Source: Bradyrhizobium sp. ISRA464 (GTDB lineage Bacteria > Pseudomonadota > Alphaproteobacteria > Rhizobiales > Xanthobacteraceae). Taken from it: a DNA stretch of 64,000 bases. The DNA lies in NCBI RefSeq assembly GCF_029910095.1, contig NZ_CP094526.1:7192001-7256000 (forward strand), given 5' to 3'. This document shows positions 1 through 9,385 of the stretch, one piece after another; position 1 is the first letter of the stretch; every line of letters begins with the position of its first letter. Both the position numbers and the translations under genes were made by a program. Below the pieces are notes generated by a model. The model was given only the letters and a program-made list of their open reading frames with translations, was not told the origin of the DNA and searched no databases.

Positions 1-1247
1 ACCTGCCCCCGTCTCTGAAAGGCACGCCCTTCGAGAAATTCTTCCGCCAGTTCGGCTTCGACGGTACCCCCGGCGGCAAGCTGCAGCGCCATGAGATCAT
101 CACCGGCGTCGGCTCCGGTTTCTTCATTTCCGCTGATGGTTATGCCGTGACCAACAATCACGTCGTCGATCATGCCAAGTCGGTTCAGGTCACGACCGAC
201 GACGGCACCATCTATACCGCGAAGGTGATCGGCACCGATCCGAAGACCGATCTTGCGCTCATCAAGGTCGACGGCAAGAAGGACTTTACTTACGTCAATC
301 TCGAAAGCCAGGTTCCTCGCGTCGGCGACTGGGTCGTGGCGGTCGGTAATCCCTATGGCCTTGGCGGCACCGTGACGGCCGGCATCATCTCGGCCGAGGG
401 ACGCGATATCGGCGCTGGCCCCTACGACAACTACATCCAGATCGACGCGCCCATCAACAAGGGCAACTCCGGCGGGCCGACCTTCGACACCAATGGCAAC
501 GTCATCGGCGTCAACACCGCGATCTATTCGCCGTCCGGCGGCTCGGTCGGCATCGGCTTCGATGTGCCGGCGCCGACCGTGAAAATGATCGTCGCCCAGC
601 TCAAGGAACACGGCTCCGTGACGCGCGGCTGGCTCGGCGTACAGGTGCAGCCGGTCACGAAGGGCATCGCCGAAAGCCTCGGCCTGAAACAGGCTCAGGG
701 CGCGCTGGTCGACGAAGCTCAGCCGGACACGCCGGCCGCACAGGCCGGCCTCCGGCCCGGCGACGTGATCACGTCGGTCAACGGCAACGCGGTCAAGGAC
801 TCGCGGACGCTCGCGCGAGAGATTTCGGCGATGGCGCCCGGCAGCTCGGCGAAGCTCGACATCCTGCGCAAGGGCGAGACGCAGACGGTGACGGTGACCC
901 TCGCCAAGATGCCGAACGACACCCGGAAGGTCGCGCGGGCGGATGATTCCGAGCAAGGGTCGTCGAAAGACATTCCTCATCTCGGTCTGTCGGTTGCTCC
1001 GGCCGGCGACGTCGGGGGCGCCGGCGACAAGGGCGTCGTGGTCATGGCGGTCGATCCGGACGGTCCGGCAGCCGAGCACGGCCTGCAGTCCGGGGATGTC
1101 ATCCTTTCGGTCGGAGGCAAGAGCGTCGGTTCCGCAGCCGACCTTCGCAACGCACTCTCGGACGCGAAGTCCGACGGCAAGCATGATGTCCTGATGCGCG
1201 TGAAGACGTCGGACAATACCCACTTCGTCGCCATGCCGATCGGTTAA
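1..1247 (+). CDS. Do/DegP-like periplasmic serine protease, 5' end outside window
   Basis: Trypsin-fold protease with two C-terminal PDZ domains, expected to act in the periplasm on misfolded envelope proteins. The reading frame is open from base 3 (LPPSLKGTPFEKFFRQFGF...), so the start and signal peptide lie upstream of the window; an internal GTG at 147 is not the start. The catalytic triad is visible: His in TNNHVVDH, Asp in KTDLALIKV and Ser in NKGNSGGP. PDZ1 begins near LGVQVQPVT and PDZ2 near HLGLSVAP, each with a GLRPGDVI/GLQSGDVI-type loop. The stop is TAA at 1245. A ctpA-like protease gene follows 205 bp downstream on the same strand, suggesting a proteolysis cluster. Which Do paralogue (DegP, DegQ or MucD) it is cannot be decided without the N-terminus. 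Confidence 0.95.
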   Translation, partial: LPPSLKGTPFEKFFRQFGFDGTPGGKLQRHEIITGVGSGFFISADGYAVTNNHVVDHAKSVQVTTDDGTIYTAKVIGTDPKTDLALIKVDGKKDFTYVNLESQVPRVGDWVVAVGNPYGLGGTVTAGIISAEGRDIGAGPYDNYIQIDAPINKGNSGGPTFDTNGNVIGVNTAIYSPSGGSVGIGFDVPAPTVKMIVAQLKEHGSVTRGWLGVQVQPVTKGIAESLGLKQAQGALVDEAQPDTPAAQAGLRPGDVITSVNGNAVKDSRTLAREISAMAPGSSAKLDILRKGETQTVTVTLAKMPNDTRKVARADDSEQGSSKDIPHLGLSVAPAGDVGGAGDKGVVVMAVDPDGPAAEHGLQSGDVILSVGGKSVGSAADLRNALSDAKSDGKHDVLMRVKTSDNTHFVAMPIG

Positions 1248-1452
1248 GCATGACGGCCGGCCTGCCGTCGCGTATCCTCCAATCGCGACGGCAGGGCTCG
1301 TTGACTGAGGTTCCGATCAAATTTCGGTGCCAGCACCGGACCGGCTATCGGAAAGCCCCGAATGGCCCGAATATGCCAATCGACATCTGCTGCGCCGCCG
1401 CGGTTTCCGCGGCACGCTCGCGTCTTAAGCGCATTCACCGGACGAGCAAGCA

Positions 1453-2796
1453 ATGAAGACATCCCATTTTCGCGCCATCGCAATCGCCTGTGCGGCGTCG
1501 GCCGCCGTCGTCGGTCTGGGTCTGGCACCCCGCGTGCTTGCCGGCCCTTCAACGACCGACCTCGGACTTCTCTCGGGCGTGATGCAGCTCGTGCAGCAGG
1601 ACTATGTGCATCCGGTCGACTCGAGCCAGCTCACCGATGCCGCCCTGAAGGGAATGCTGTCCCGCCTCGATCCGCACTCGTCCTACATGACCGAGCCGGA
1701 ATTCCGCGAGTCGAAGGAGGACATCAACGGCAAGTTCGGCGGCATCGGCCTCAAGATCACGGATCGTAACGGAGTACCGACTGTTCTCTCCCCGATCGAC
1801 GACACGCCGGGTGCCCGTGCCGGCCTGCAGCCGGGCGATGCGATCGTTTCGGTCGACGGCCAGAGCACGCGCGGCGCGGATCTGATGGAGGTGATCAGGA
1901 AGATTCGCGGAACACCGGGAACGATCATCAGGTTAACGATCCTGCGCGATGGCAAGCCGCCCTTCGACGTGCCCCTCACCCGGCAGGTCATCGAAATCCA
2001 CAGCGTCAAGTCGAAGCTCGAAGCGAATGACATGGGATATCTGCGGATCAGCGAGTTCGGCAAGGAGACACCAAACGAACTCCGGCAAGCGATCTCGAGC
2101 CTGCAGCACGAAGCCAACGGCAAGCTGGCGGGCGTCGTCCTCGACCTGCGAAACGACCCCGGCGGCCTGCTCGCATCCGCCGTCGACGTTTCCAGCGATT
2201 TCCTGAACGGCGGGATGGTCGTCTCGATCCGTGGGCGCAACGGCAATGACGATCAATCGTTCACGGCTCCCGCGACGGGTGCGTTGCTGCCGGACACCCC
2301 CATGGTGGTTCTCGTCAACGGCGCCTCCGCGTCGGCGTCCGAGATCGTTGCCGGCGCATTGCAGGATCGCCACCGCGCGACCGTGATGGGAACTCAGAGC
2401 TTCGGCAAGGGATCCGTTCAGACCATCATCCCGATCAAGGGCCACGGCGCCTTGCGGCTGACGACTGCGTTGTACTACACCCCGTCGGGCCGCTCCATTC
2501 AGGGCGACGGCATCACACCCGACGTCGTCGTCCAGGCGGCGAAGGACGAACAGGTCGCAAACTCCCTGGTCTGGCGCGAAGCCCAGCTCCACGGCGCGTT
2601 TGCCAATCCCGGAACGCTCCCGAAATCCGACGCGACGCCGGGCGCCAAGGGTGCGTCCCCCGAAACGGCTTCACCGCCGATCAAGGAAGACCTGATCGGA
2701 AGCGATCGGGACAGCCAACTCAAGGCGGCGCTGAACTTTCTCGAACGCCTGCCGGCAGCGAATCCGGCGATCATCCGCACGAGTGCACCGGGATGA
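1453..2796 (+). CDS. ctpA: Carboxy-terminal processing protease, S41 family
   Basis: Periplasmic serine endopeptidase (447 aa) that trims or degrades envelope proteins from their C-termini. Residues 1-30 form a signal peptide ending in RVLAG. The N-terminal helical region is followed by a PDZ domain (about 95-170, with GLQPGDAIVSVDG) and the S41 core. The Ser/Lys dyad is visible: Ser in NGASASASEIVAG (Ser294 by its 25-residue spacing to the Lys) and Lys319 in QSFGKGSVQ. Length fits CtpA/Prc-short enzymes. It lies downstream of the Do-like protease. The C-terminal 60 residues are low complexity. Confidence 0.95.
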   Translation: MKTSHFRAIAIACAASAAVVGLGLAPRVLAGPSTTDLGLLSGVMQLVQQDYVHPVDSSQLTDAALKGMLSRLDPHSSYMTEPEFRESKEDINGKFGGIGLKITDRNGVPTVLSPIDDTPGARAGLQPGDAIVSVDGQSTRGADLMEVIRKIRGTPGTIIRLTILRDGKPPFDVPLTRQVIEIHSVKSKLEANDMGYLRISEFGKETPNELRQAISSLQHEANGKLAGVVLDLRNDPGGLLASAVDVSSDFLNGGMVVSIRGRNGNDDQSFTAPATGALLPDTPMVVLVNGASASASEIVAGALQDRHRATVMGTQSFGKGSVQTIIPIKGHGALRLTTALYYTPSGRSIQGDGITPDVVVQAAKDEQVANSLVWREAQLHGAFANPGTLPKSDATPGAKGASPETASPPIKEDLIGSDRDSQLKAALNFLERLPAANPAIIRTSAPG

Positions 2797-2850
2797 TGCC
2801 CCTGTAGCGCCCAGGATGTGGCGTGCATGCTTCAGGACGGGTCACACGCC

Positions 2851-3114
2851 ATGACCAAAGAGCAGCAAACCACTCAGTCCGGACCAGAGAAGCTGACAAT
2901 GGCGGGCGAATTGTCCGCATTGATCCGCGAGTCCTGGCGCGCGCTGGTCGGTTGGGCGTGCCTGATCGGTGCGTCGCTGATCGGATTCGGGCTCACCGAA
3001 GGTACATCGTATCATCACCTCGCGACGGGCATTCTGCTGACGTCGTCGACGCTCTTCATCCTCATGGCGTTGTTTGAGGGAGTTTGGCGGCTGTTCGTCG
3101 ATCACGAGTCCTGA
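2851..3114 (+). CDS. Small two-helix inner-membrane protein, unknown function
   Basis: 87-aa protein starting at ATG 2851, with a purine-rich AGGACGG about 10 nt upstream; a GTG at 2818 is possible but less likely. After a polar N-terminus (MTKEQQTTQSGPEKL) there are two hydrophobic segments, about residues 32-52 (ALVGWACLIGASLIGFGLT) and 58-78 (LATGILLTSSTLFILMALF), ending in a short charged tail. I do not recognise a family. It follows ctpA by 54 bp on the same strand and may share its transcript. Confidence 0.6.
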   Translation: MTKEQQTTQSGPEKLTMAGELSALIRESWRALVGWACLIGASLIGFGLTEGTSYHHLATGILLTSSTLFILMALFEGVWRLFVDHES

Positions 3115-3162
3115 GCTCGCATCGTCTTTCCACGTTCGTCTTATCGGTCGCACCGACGCCGA

Positions 3163-3725
3163 TCAGACGACGCGTTCTCCGGACGCCGAAACGATTGCGC
3201 CCTCCGTCTCAAGTGCTGCGATCTGCTTGTCGTCGAAGCCGTGCTCGGCCAGCACCTCGCGCGTATGCTCGCCATAGACGGGGGCGCCGGACTGCACCTT
3301 GCCCGGCGTCTCCGAGAATTTGACGGGAAGACCGATCGTCCTCACGGGACCGAGCGTGGAATGCTCGACCTCGACGACCATCTCGCGTGCCAGCGTCTGC
3401 GGGTCGCCGAGCGCCTCCAGCATGTCGTGCACGGGTCCGCACGGCACGCCCTTGTCGTCAAGCGGCCGCGAGCCAGTGCGATCGCGGCCTGGTGCGGAAG
3501 CGTTCGCTCAAGACAGCCTCGAGCTCTTTCAAATGCGCCATGCAGTCGGCGCCGGTGACGAAGCGCGGATCGGCGGCAAGCTCGGTGGCACCGAGCGCCT
3601 CCAGCATCAGGAGCCAATGCTTCTTGTTGGCGCCGCCGACTACGAGCCAGCCGTCGGAGGCTTCGAAGGCCTGATAGGGCGCATTGAGCGGATGCGCCGA
3701 GCCCATCGCGCGCGGCGCGGTGCCC
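3163..3725 (-). pseudogene. CaiB/BaiF CoA-transferase remnant (5'-truncated, frameshifted)
   Basis: The C-terminal part of a family III CoA-transferase is readable on the minus strand in two frames. Upstream part (3725 down to about 3458): GTAPRAMGSAHPLNAPYQAF, then SDGWLVVGGANKKHWLLML. Downstream part (about 3450 down to 3163): LDDKGVPCGPVHDMLEAL, then a conserved tail ending near 3163. The frames join if one C is removed in the GCGGCCGCTTGA stretch near 3450, so there is a +1 frameshift. Upstream of GTAPRAM the translation loses family resemblance, so the N-terminal two thirds, including the catalytic Asp region, are missing. Not expected to be functional. It is divergent from the MFS gene at 3955. 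Confidence 0.8.
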
Positions 3726-3954
3726 GCGGCGAGCGCGATTGTCGATTGCCCCACTGGTCTGGGTGTCGGTACCCTCTGTCTCCCAAGCTGATGCTTGGTC
3801 TGATCGCCAGGCGCGGCTTCCCCACGGAGACGTTCATCACCGGGCCTCCACCGGGGCATCGCCGGAATACCGGCCCCTACGGTTTGATGGGTCGCTCCGT
3901 TGGAGGTGTCGGCGTAGGGTGTGTCCCTCATCATAAAAAATAACGGGAGGCCTA

Positions 3955-5358
3955 ATGTCGACAATTGACCAGCCCACCCAAGGGCGTGCCGCGGACATCC
4001 TCGCTCGCCTGGACCGACTCCCGGGCACGCGACATGTCTGGATGATGGTCACGCTGCTCTCGCTCGGCGGCATGTTCGAGCTCTACGATCTGTTCATGAC
4101 CGCTTATGTCGTTCCCGGCCTCCTGAAGGCGGGAATGCTCAAGGACGTGTCCGTCAGCATATTCGCGGGTCCGGCGTTGTTCGTCGCGGCGACCTTCACG
4201 GGCCTGTTCATCGGCACCTGTGCGTTCGGCTATGCCGCCGACAAATACGGACGTCGCACCGTCTTCACCTATTCGATGCTGTGGTACAGCGCGGCGACAT
4301 TCGTGATGGCCTTCCAGAATACGGGTCTCGGCGTCAGCCTGTGGCGGCTGATCGCCGGCATCGGCATCGGCGTGGAACTGGTCACCATCGACACCTACGT
4401 GTCCGAGCTCGTGCCCAAATCGATGCGCGGCCGCGCCTTCGCCTTCAATCAGGGCGTCATGTTCTCGGTTGTGCCGATCGTGGCGTTCATCGCCTACATG
4501 CTGGTGCCGATCAGCCCGTTCGGCGTGGACGGCTGGCGCTGGGTGGTCCTGATCGGCTCGACCGGCGCCCTGATCGTCTGGTTCATCCGCCGCGCGGTCC
4601 CGGAGAGCCCGCGCTGGCTGATCAATCAGGGACGGCTCGGCGAGGCCGATGCGGTCACGACCGCGATCGAGGCGAAAGTCCGAAGTGACCTCAAGGGCGC
4701 GGCGCTGGCGACGCCGGGAAGCCATGCCGTGGAGAAGGTCGAGCGCCAGGGCCGCTTGGCCGAGATCTTCGCACCAAGCTATCGCAGCCGCACCTTCATG
4801 CTGATGATCTTCCAGTTCTTCCAGACCTTCGGCTTCTACGGCTTCGCCGCCTGGGTGCCGACGCTGATCGCGCAACAGACCGGCATCAATGTCGGCAAGA
4901 GCCTGCTCTATTCATTCATCATCGCGATCGCCAACCCGTTCGGCCCAATGTTGGCCATGAGCTTCGCCGACAAGTTCGAGCGAAAGTGGCAGTTGGTCGC
5001 CGCGGCCTGCTGCATCGGCATCTTCGGAATGCTGTTCTCGTATCAGAGCACCATGCCGCTGTTGATCCTGTTCGGTGTGCTGATCACGCTTTCGAACAAC
5101 ATCCTGTCCTACTCGTTCCACAACTATCAGGCCGAGCTGTTCCCGGCCCGGATACGGGCGCGCGCGGTCGGGTTCACCTACTCGCTGAGCCGGCTCAGCG
5201 CGATCTTTGCGAGCTTCATCATCGGCTTCTTCCTGCAGACCGCGGGCACCAAGGGCGTGTTCGGATTGATCGCGGGCGCCATGCTCATCGTGGTCGTCGC
5301 CATTGCAGGATGGGGTCCGCGCACGCTCGATCGCGAGCTTGAGGAGATCTCGGGATGA
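3955..5358 (+). CDS. MFS transporter (metabolite:H+ symporter / sugar-porter-like)
   Basis: 467-aa integral membrane transporter. ATG 3955 follows a good Shine-Dalgarno (GGGAGG) about 6 nt upstream. About 12 hydrophobic segments are visible. The loop 2-3 motif YAADKYGRRTVF is the MFS signature (GxxxDxxGRR type), and PESPRWLINQGRLGEA after TM6 is typical of the sugar-porter/NiaP-like branch. The substrate cannot be read from sequence; aromatic acids, nicotinate-like compounds or sugars are all possible. The adjacent CoA-transferase remnant suggests a former acid-catabolism locus. Confidence 0.85.
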   Translation: MSTIDQPTQGRAADILARLDRLPGTRHVWMMVTLLSLGGMFELYDLFMTAYVVPGLLKAGMLKDVSVSIFAGPALFVAATFTGLFIGTCAFGYAADKYGRRTVFTYSMLWYSAATFVMAFQNTGLGVSLWRLIAGIGIGVELVTIDTYVSELVPKSMRGRAFAFNQGVMFSVVPIVAFIAYMLVPISPFGVDGWRWVVLIGSTGALIVWFIRRAVPESPRWLINQGRLGEADAVTTAIEAKVRSDLKGAALATPGSHAVEKVERQGRLAEIFAPSYRSRTFMLMIFQFFQTFGFYGFAAWVPTLIAQQTGINVGKSLLYSFIIAIANPFGPMLAMSFADKFERKWQLVAAACCIGIFGMLFSYQSTMPLLILFGVLITLSNNILSYSFHNYQAELFPARIRARAVGFTYSLSRLSAIFASFIIGFFLQTAGTKGVFGLIAGAMLIVVVAIAGWGPRTLDRELEEISG

Positions 5359-5516
5359 CGTAGACGAGCAGGCACGGCAATGCCGTCTCGCGTGGCTTCG
5401 AGGTCTCCCGCAACCTCAACATAGCGACGCCCGGCTTTGGGCTACGTCCGCCTCTGTCCCAAGGCCGGCGTCATGAGCAGACGTTCACTCGTCTGCAGCC
5501 GGTGCTATGTTCGAGC

Positions 5517-6182
5517 ATGTCCCCGGCCCGCTCCGTGCTCCTGGATCTCGACGGAACGCTCGTCGATTCGCAGCCGGGCATCATCGCGAGCTGCTCGGCC
5601 GCCCTGCGTGCGCTCGGACATGATCCCGGCGAAGCGCTCGAGATCAAGCGAGCGATCGGGCCGCCGCTCGAAGAGATCTTGCAGGCCCTGCTGCAGCCAC
5701 GCGGAGACGACAGGATCGATGAAGCCGTGGCGGCCTATCGTCAGCACTACGGCGAAAGCGGCCTGCTCGGAAGCGAGCCTTACCCTGGAATCCGCGATGC
5801 GCTCCGCGACATGCGGCGAGCCGGATTGCGGCTCTATCTGGCTACGTCGAAGCGCGAAGTCTTTGCCCGGCGCATCCTGGAGAACCTGGAATTAGCAAGA
5901 TACTTCGACGGCATCTACGGCTCGGTGCCGGGCGGCAGACTGGATCATAAGCCCGAGTTGCTCGCCCATATCCTGTCTGAACGGGATATCTGCGCCTCGC
6001 ACAGCCTCATGGTCGGCGATCGCCGGCATGACATCGTCGGCGCCCACGCGGTCAAGATGCGCGGTCTTGGCGTGCTTTGGGGATATGGGAGCCGAGATGA
6101 GCTCGAAGCCGCCGGCGCAGATCAATTGGTGGAACGGACGGCCGATCTCGCTCGCATAGTTCTGTCGATGCTGAACGGATAG
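5517..6182 (+). CDS. HAD-superfamily phosphatase (phosphoglycolate-phosphatase-like)
   Basis: About 221 aa; ATG 5517 puts the nucleophile motif at the usual distance from the start, and ATG 5502 is an alternative 15 nt upstream. HAD motif I is LLDLDGTLVDS (Asp10/Asp12), motif II is the Thr/Ser of LATSKREV, motif III the Lys of DHKPE and motif IV the acidic pair in GDRRHDIVGA. The alpha-helical cap between motifs I and II is the Gph/PGPase (C1) type. Substrate unknown. The decayed gene at 6183 abuts its stop codon. Confidence 0.88.
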   Translation: MSPARSVLLDLDGTLVDSQPGIIASCSAALRALGHDPGEALEIKRAIGPPLEEILQALLQPRGDDRIDEAVAAYRQHYGESGLLGSEPYPGIRDALRDMRRAGLRLYLATSKREVFARRILENLELARYFDGIYGSVPGGRLDHKPELLAHILSERDICASHSLMVGDRRHDIVGAHAVKMRGLGVLWGYGSRDELEAAGADQLVERTADLARIVLSMLNG

Positions 6183-7426
6183 CCTTCGTTTCAGGCTGCC
6201 AAGCGCCGGCCCGCGTCTGTCGCCCGACGGCAAGGCCGTGACCTTCATGGGCTACGACGCTGCGGTGAACGATCTGGACGTTTCCAATTCCAATTCGCCC
6301 AACCATGTCGATCCCACCAATCCAGTGACCAGCGTGCACGCACGCGTGGTCGCGGAGCTGGGCTTTGACGGGTCGCTGCACCGGACCAAGGTCAACGTCT
6401 ATAGCGGCGACAATGGCCGCGGCGCGATCCGCGCCAACAAGGTCAACGGCACCCCGGCCGACCAGTATTTCATGGTCGGCAATGCCGGTAACGGCAGCGG
6501 TACCCAGCCAGTGCTGATTGTCGACGACACCGGCGTTCAACTCGCGACGCCGGGCAGCGATGGGTCCGACACCGTGGTCGGCGTGCAGCAGGGAACGCCC
6601 GGCAGCAAGAACGGCTTCCAGTTTGGCTTCGCCGTCGGGCAGCTTGGCTTCGCCGCGGACAAGTCCGGCAAGGACGATAATTTCCGCGGCCTCGCGATCT
6701 TCAACAACACGCTTTACGTGACCAAGGGCAGCGGCAGCAACGGCATCAACACGGTCTATCAGGTCGGCGCGTCGGGAGTTCTGCCGACCCGGGACACAGC
6801 CTCCTCGACCGCGTTCAGCATTCTTCCGGGTTTCCCAAGCAATCCTTCGGTGAACTCCGGCGCGAACGGCTTCTATCCTTTCGGTCTCTGGTTCGCCGAT
6901 GCGAACACGCTTTATGTCGCCCAGGAAGGCGACGGCAAGCTGACCGACGCGGCAACATCACCGACCGCGGGTCTTCAGAAATGGATCTATGCGAACGGCA
7001 CGTGGAGCCTCGCTTACACCTTGCAGAAGGGTCTGAACCTTGGCACGGCCTATCACGTGAAACGGCTATCCGACCGACCCGGCAACAGGCGGTCTGCGCA
7101 ACATCACCGGCCGCGTGAACCGCGACGGCACCACGACGATCTTCGCCGTGACGTCGACCGTGAGCAATTCGGTCGAGCCCGGAGCCGATCCGAATCAGGT
7201 GGTCGCCATTACGGACAAGGTCGCTGCGACGACGCTTCCGGCGAACGAAGCTTTCGATGTCGTCGTGCCGCCGGCTTTCGGAATGGTCTACCGCGGCGTG
7301 TCGTTCGCTCCCGGCAATTGCGATGGCGATTATGGCCAGATGAAGGACAATGGCCGCGGCCACGACAACGGCGCGAACTCACGGGACGACGTCTGCGGTC
7401 CAACCAGGATCGCCGCGGGTCACTGA
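6183..7426 (+). pseudogene. Exported beta-propeller-like hypothetical protein, 5'-truncated and frameshifted
   Basis: A coding frame runs directly from the HAD stop codon (LPSAGPRLSPDGKAVTFMGY...) to about 7062, then continues one frame over (NGYPTDPATGGLRNITGRVN...) to a TGA at 7424-7426. Removing one A from the AAA at 7060-7062 restores the frame. From memory, the text (DVSNSN...DPTNPV, NNTLYVTKGSGSNGINTVYQ, FGLWFADANTLYVAQEGDG) resembles a family of about 600-aa secreted proteins with propeller-like repeats. The signal peptide and probably the first 150-200 residues are absent and no start or ribosome site is visible, so this is a relic even if the A-run is a sequencing error. Confidence 0.7.
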
Positions 7427-7790
7427 TCGTCCGCAGTGACCGGAACCTTTGCTGGCCGCGCATTGCGTTGCAGGCCGGGTGACGCGACTGCGCACCCGGT
7501 CGGTTCCAGGTTCAAGGCCGACCACAGCGCGTTCGGTCTGCGCGTGGCCCATAAGAGGCATTCGCTGACAGAGCAACAAGCCTGAATTGAGCCTTCGCGG
7601 CCGGCAAAGAGTCGGGCTCGCGGGCCGGCGTTACAATGGGAATCAGCGCTGGTCTCCCGAACGCTGGCGGCTTTTCAAGGCGCCGATCTCGGCGTCCCGC
7701 GTCGCGCCGAGGCGCTACGACCCGGAACCTTACGCGAGGAGAACGCGTTCTGGCGGGTTGGGGGTAAATCAAATCAAGAAAGGAATGCTC
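7427..7790. other. Intergenic stretch, no gene seen
   Basis: About 360 bp between the decayed exported-protein gene and the small secreted protein at 7791. The open frames here lack a ribosome site and family resemblance. The promoter of the 7791 gene should lie in its right part, but I cannot place a convincing -35/-10 pair. Confidence 0.4.
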
Positions 7791-8144
7791 ATGCGGATCT
7801 CCACGGCATCCGTCATCGTTGCGGCGCTCTCCCTGGGAACGCCGGCTTGGGGGCAGGCGCAAGGAACCCAACCCAAGGCGCCACCACAGTCTCAGTCTGA
7901 GGAGTCCAACGTCATCCGGACCATACAGGTCGTCAACATCAAGGACCTCGAGCCCGAAGTGCGTTCAAAGGTCGAGAATGTCGTAGCAAAGGCAAGCGAA
8001 GACGATCTGCGAAGGCTTCAGCAATCCGTCGAAGCGTCGCCGGAGGCCGTATCGGCGCTTAAGGCGAAGGGCCTCAGTTCGTCACAAGTTGTCGCGGTCA
8101 ATCTCACCAACGGCATCCTGACGCTCTTCGCCAAAACGGCCTGA
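7791..8144 (+). CDS. Small secreted hypothetical protein
   Basis: 117-aa protein from ATG 7791, preceded by AAGAAAGGA at 7-8 nt. The ATG at 7785 is an in-frame alternative, and the longer frame back to 7587 is unlikely. Residues 1-22 are a signal peptide (MRISTASVIVAALSLGTPAW, then GQAQ). The mature part is Gln-rich, then amphipathic (EVRSKVENVVAKASEDDLRR), ending in SSSQVVAVNLTNGILTLF. No Cys or lipobox. No family recognised; probably periplasmic. Confidence 0.65.
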   Translation: MRISTASVIVAALSLGTPAWGQAQGTQPKAPPQSQSEESNVIRTIQVVNIKDLEPEVRSKVENVVAKASEDDLRRLQQSVEASPEAVSALKAKGLSSSQVVAVNLTNGILTLFAKTA

Positions 8145-8195
8145 AGAAGACAGCCTGAGGAAGTACAGCCTGAAGGCACTCGGACTCAACAAAAA

Positions 8196-8222
8196 GACCC
8201 GCCGGCTTGCACCCGGCGGGTC
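8196..8222 (-). terminator. Hairpin with T-tract on the minus strand
   Basis: GACCCGCCGG (8196-8205) pairs perfectly with CCGGCGGGTC (8213-8222) across a 7-nt loop. A run of A (8191-8195) precedes it on the plus strand, so the classical stem plus T-tract reads on the minus strand. It lies about 50 bp after the stop codon at 8142, where a terminator of the 7791 gene would be expected, so it may act in both directions. The rest of 8145-8510 holds no supported gene. Confidence 0.6.
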
Positions 8223-8510
8223 CCAACGTTCTGTCCGCTCCATGGCGGATCCCCTCCGCATCGCCGCACGTTCGTAAAGCGTGCGAAGCCGCGTCAATCC
8301 CTGGATATGCCGGATCAACGATCCCAGTTGGGACCGCACCGGTCGGCCGCGCGTTGCGAGGCCGACTTCGAGAGCCGGTTTTCAAGGCGTCGCAAATCGG
8401 CCCTGCCGGGCGGGTCGGTCTTCTTGGGAACTGGATCAAGGTGGAAAACCGGGGGTATCATGCCCCCGAGCGAGTGAAGAAAGCCCTCGACAAATGGCAG
8501 GAGAACTGAT

Positions 8511-8762
8511 GTGAAGCTACTTGGAGCGCTGATGCTTGCGCTAAGCGCGCTTTGGATGACAAGGCCGGCAGCTGCACAAATGTACGATCCACGCTACCCG
8601 GTCTGCATGCATGTCTACGGTTCGCTGATCGGCGAGCGAATGGACTGCATCTTCACTTCGTTCAATCAGTGCCAGGCCTCCGCCATGGGTATCCCGGCGA
8701 GCTGCCTGCTTAACCCCTATTACGCTGCGAGATCGTTGCCCCCTCGCAGGTTTGAACGATAA
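8511..8762 (+). CDS. DUF3551-type small secreted Cys-containing protein
   Basis: 83 aa, GTG start at 8511 with CAGGAGAAC ending about 5 nt upstream. A signal peptide covers residues 1-22 (KLLGALMLALSALWMTRPAAA). The mature part carries the pattern I associate with DUF3551 of Bradyrhizobiaceae: RYPVCMHVYG, DCIFTSFNQCQASAMG and ASCLLNPYY, giving four cysteines likely to form two disulfides. Function unknown. The family is usually present as many paralogues per genome, which helps place the organism. Confidence 0.8.
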   Translation: MKLLGALMLALSALWMTRPAAAQMYDPRYPVCMHVYGSLIGERMDCIFTSFNQCQASAMGIPASCLLNPYYAARSLPPRRFER

Positions 8763-9025
8763 TCCTTGCGGCTCGCGTTTCGCGAGCATGCGGTTGAGCC
8801 TCACGACTGCGCCGGACCCGCAGTCCCTGATGTGACGATGTTTGGCTCACTAAGTCGTCCCGGCGAACCGCCCCTTCTCCGCACCCGCAGAGACCGTGAG
8901 CTGATGCGTGATGGGCCTTGAGCTCGCCCATGAGGCAGCCGAGCAGGCCGCGGCCGGCGACCTCGGTTGCCGCTGGGCTTCTCGCGCATTCCGTCATGGA
9001 TTTCCGCCGCCTCCGCGTCGACGTC

Positions 9026-9385
9026 TCATCGAAAATCAGCCATCTCGTACAACGGCCGGATTTCGATCTCGCTCGGTCCCGGCATGGGATTGGGGCAGCG
9101 CTTCACCCAGGCGACCGCCTCGTCCATGTCCTTGACCTCCCAGAGCCAGAAGCCGGCGACCAGCTCGCGCGTCGCGGCGAAAGGCCCATCGATGACGGTA
9201 CGGCCGGCGCCGTCGAACGCAATACGCTTGCCGTGGGACGAGGGCTTGAGGCCGTCGGCGGCGCGCATGATGCCGGCATTGACCAGCTCCTCATTATATC
9301 TGCCCATCGCCTCGAACATCTCGGTGGTGGGGAGCATCCCCTTTTCGCTGTCTTCGGTCGCCTTCACGAGCACCATGACACGCAT
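9026..9385 (-). CDS. YciI-like / DGPF-domain protein
   Basis: 119 aa starting at the ATG complementary to 9383-9385, with a strong site (GTAAGGAGAC) 6-7 nt upstream; the frame continuing to 9655 is not coding. The dimeric alpha/beta barrel fold is indicated by MRVMVLVKATEDSEKG, a central RTVIDGPFAATRELVAGFWL (DGPF motif) and AVAWVKRCPNP. Proteins of this family (PhnB/YCII-related, DGPF) are often encoded near ECF sigma factors; none is seen here. Biochemical role unknown. Confidence 0.88.
   Translation of the reverse strand: MRVMVLVKATEDSEKGMLPTTEMFEAMGRYNEELVNAGIMRAADGLKPSSHGKRIAFDGAGRTVIDGPFAATRELVAGFWLWEVKDMDEAVAWVKRCPNPMPGPSEIEIRPLYEMADFR

Noticed and set aside
8207..8509. 100-codon open frame before the DUF3551 gene
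   Set aside because: It begins within the 8196-8222 hairpin, lacks a ribosome site and has no recognisable family. The end (VKKALDKWQEN) looks protein-like, but this is not enough.
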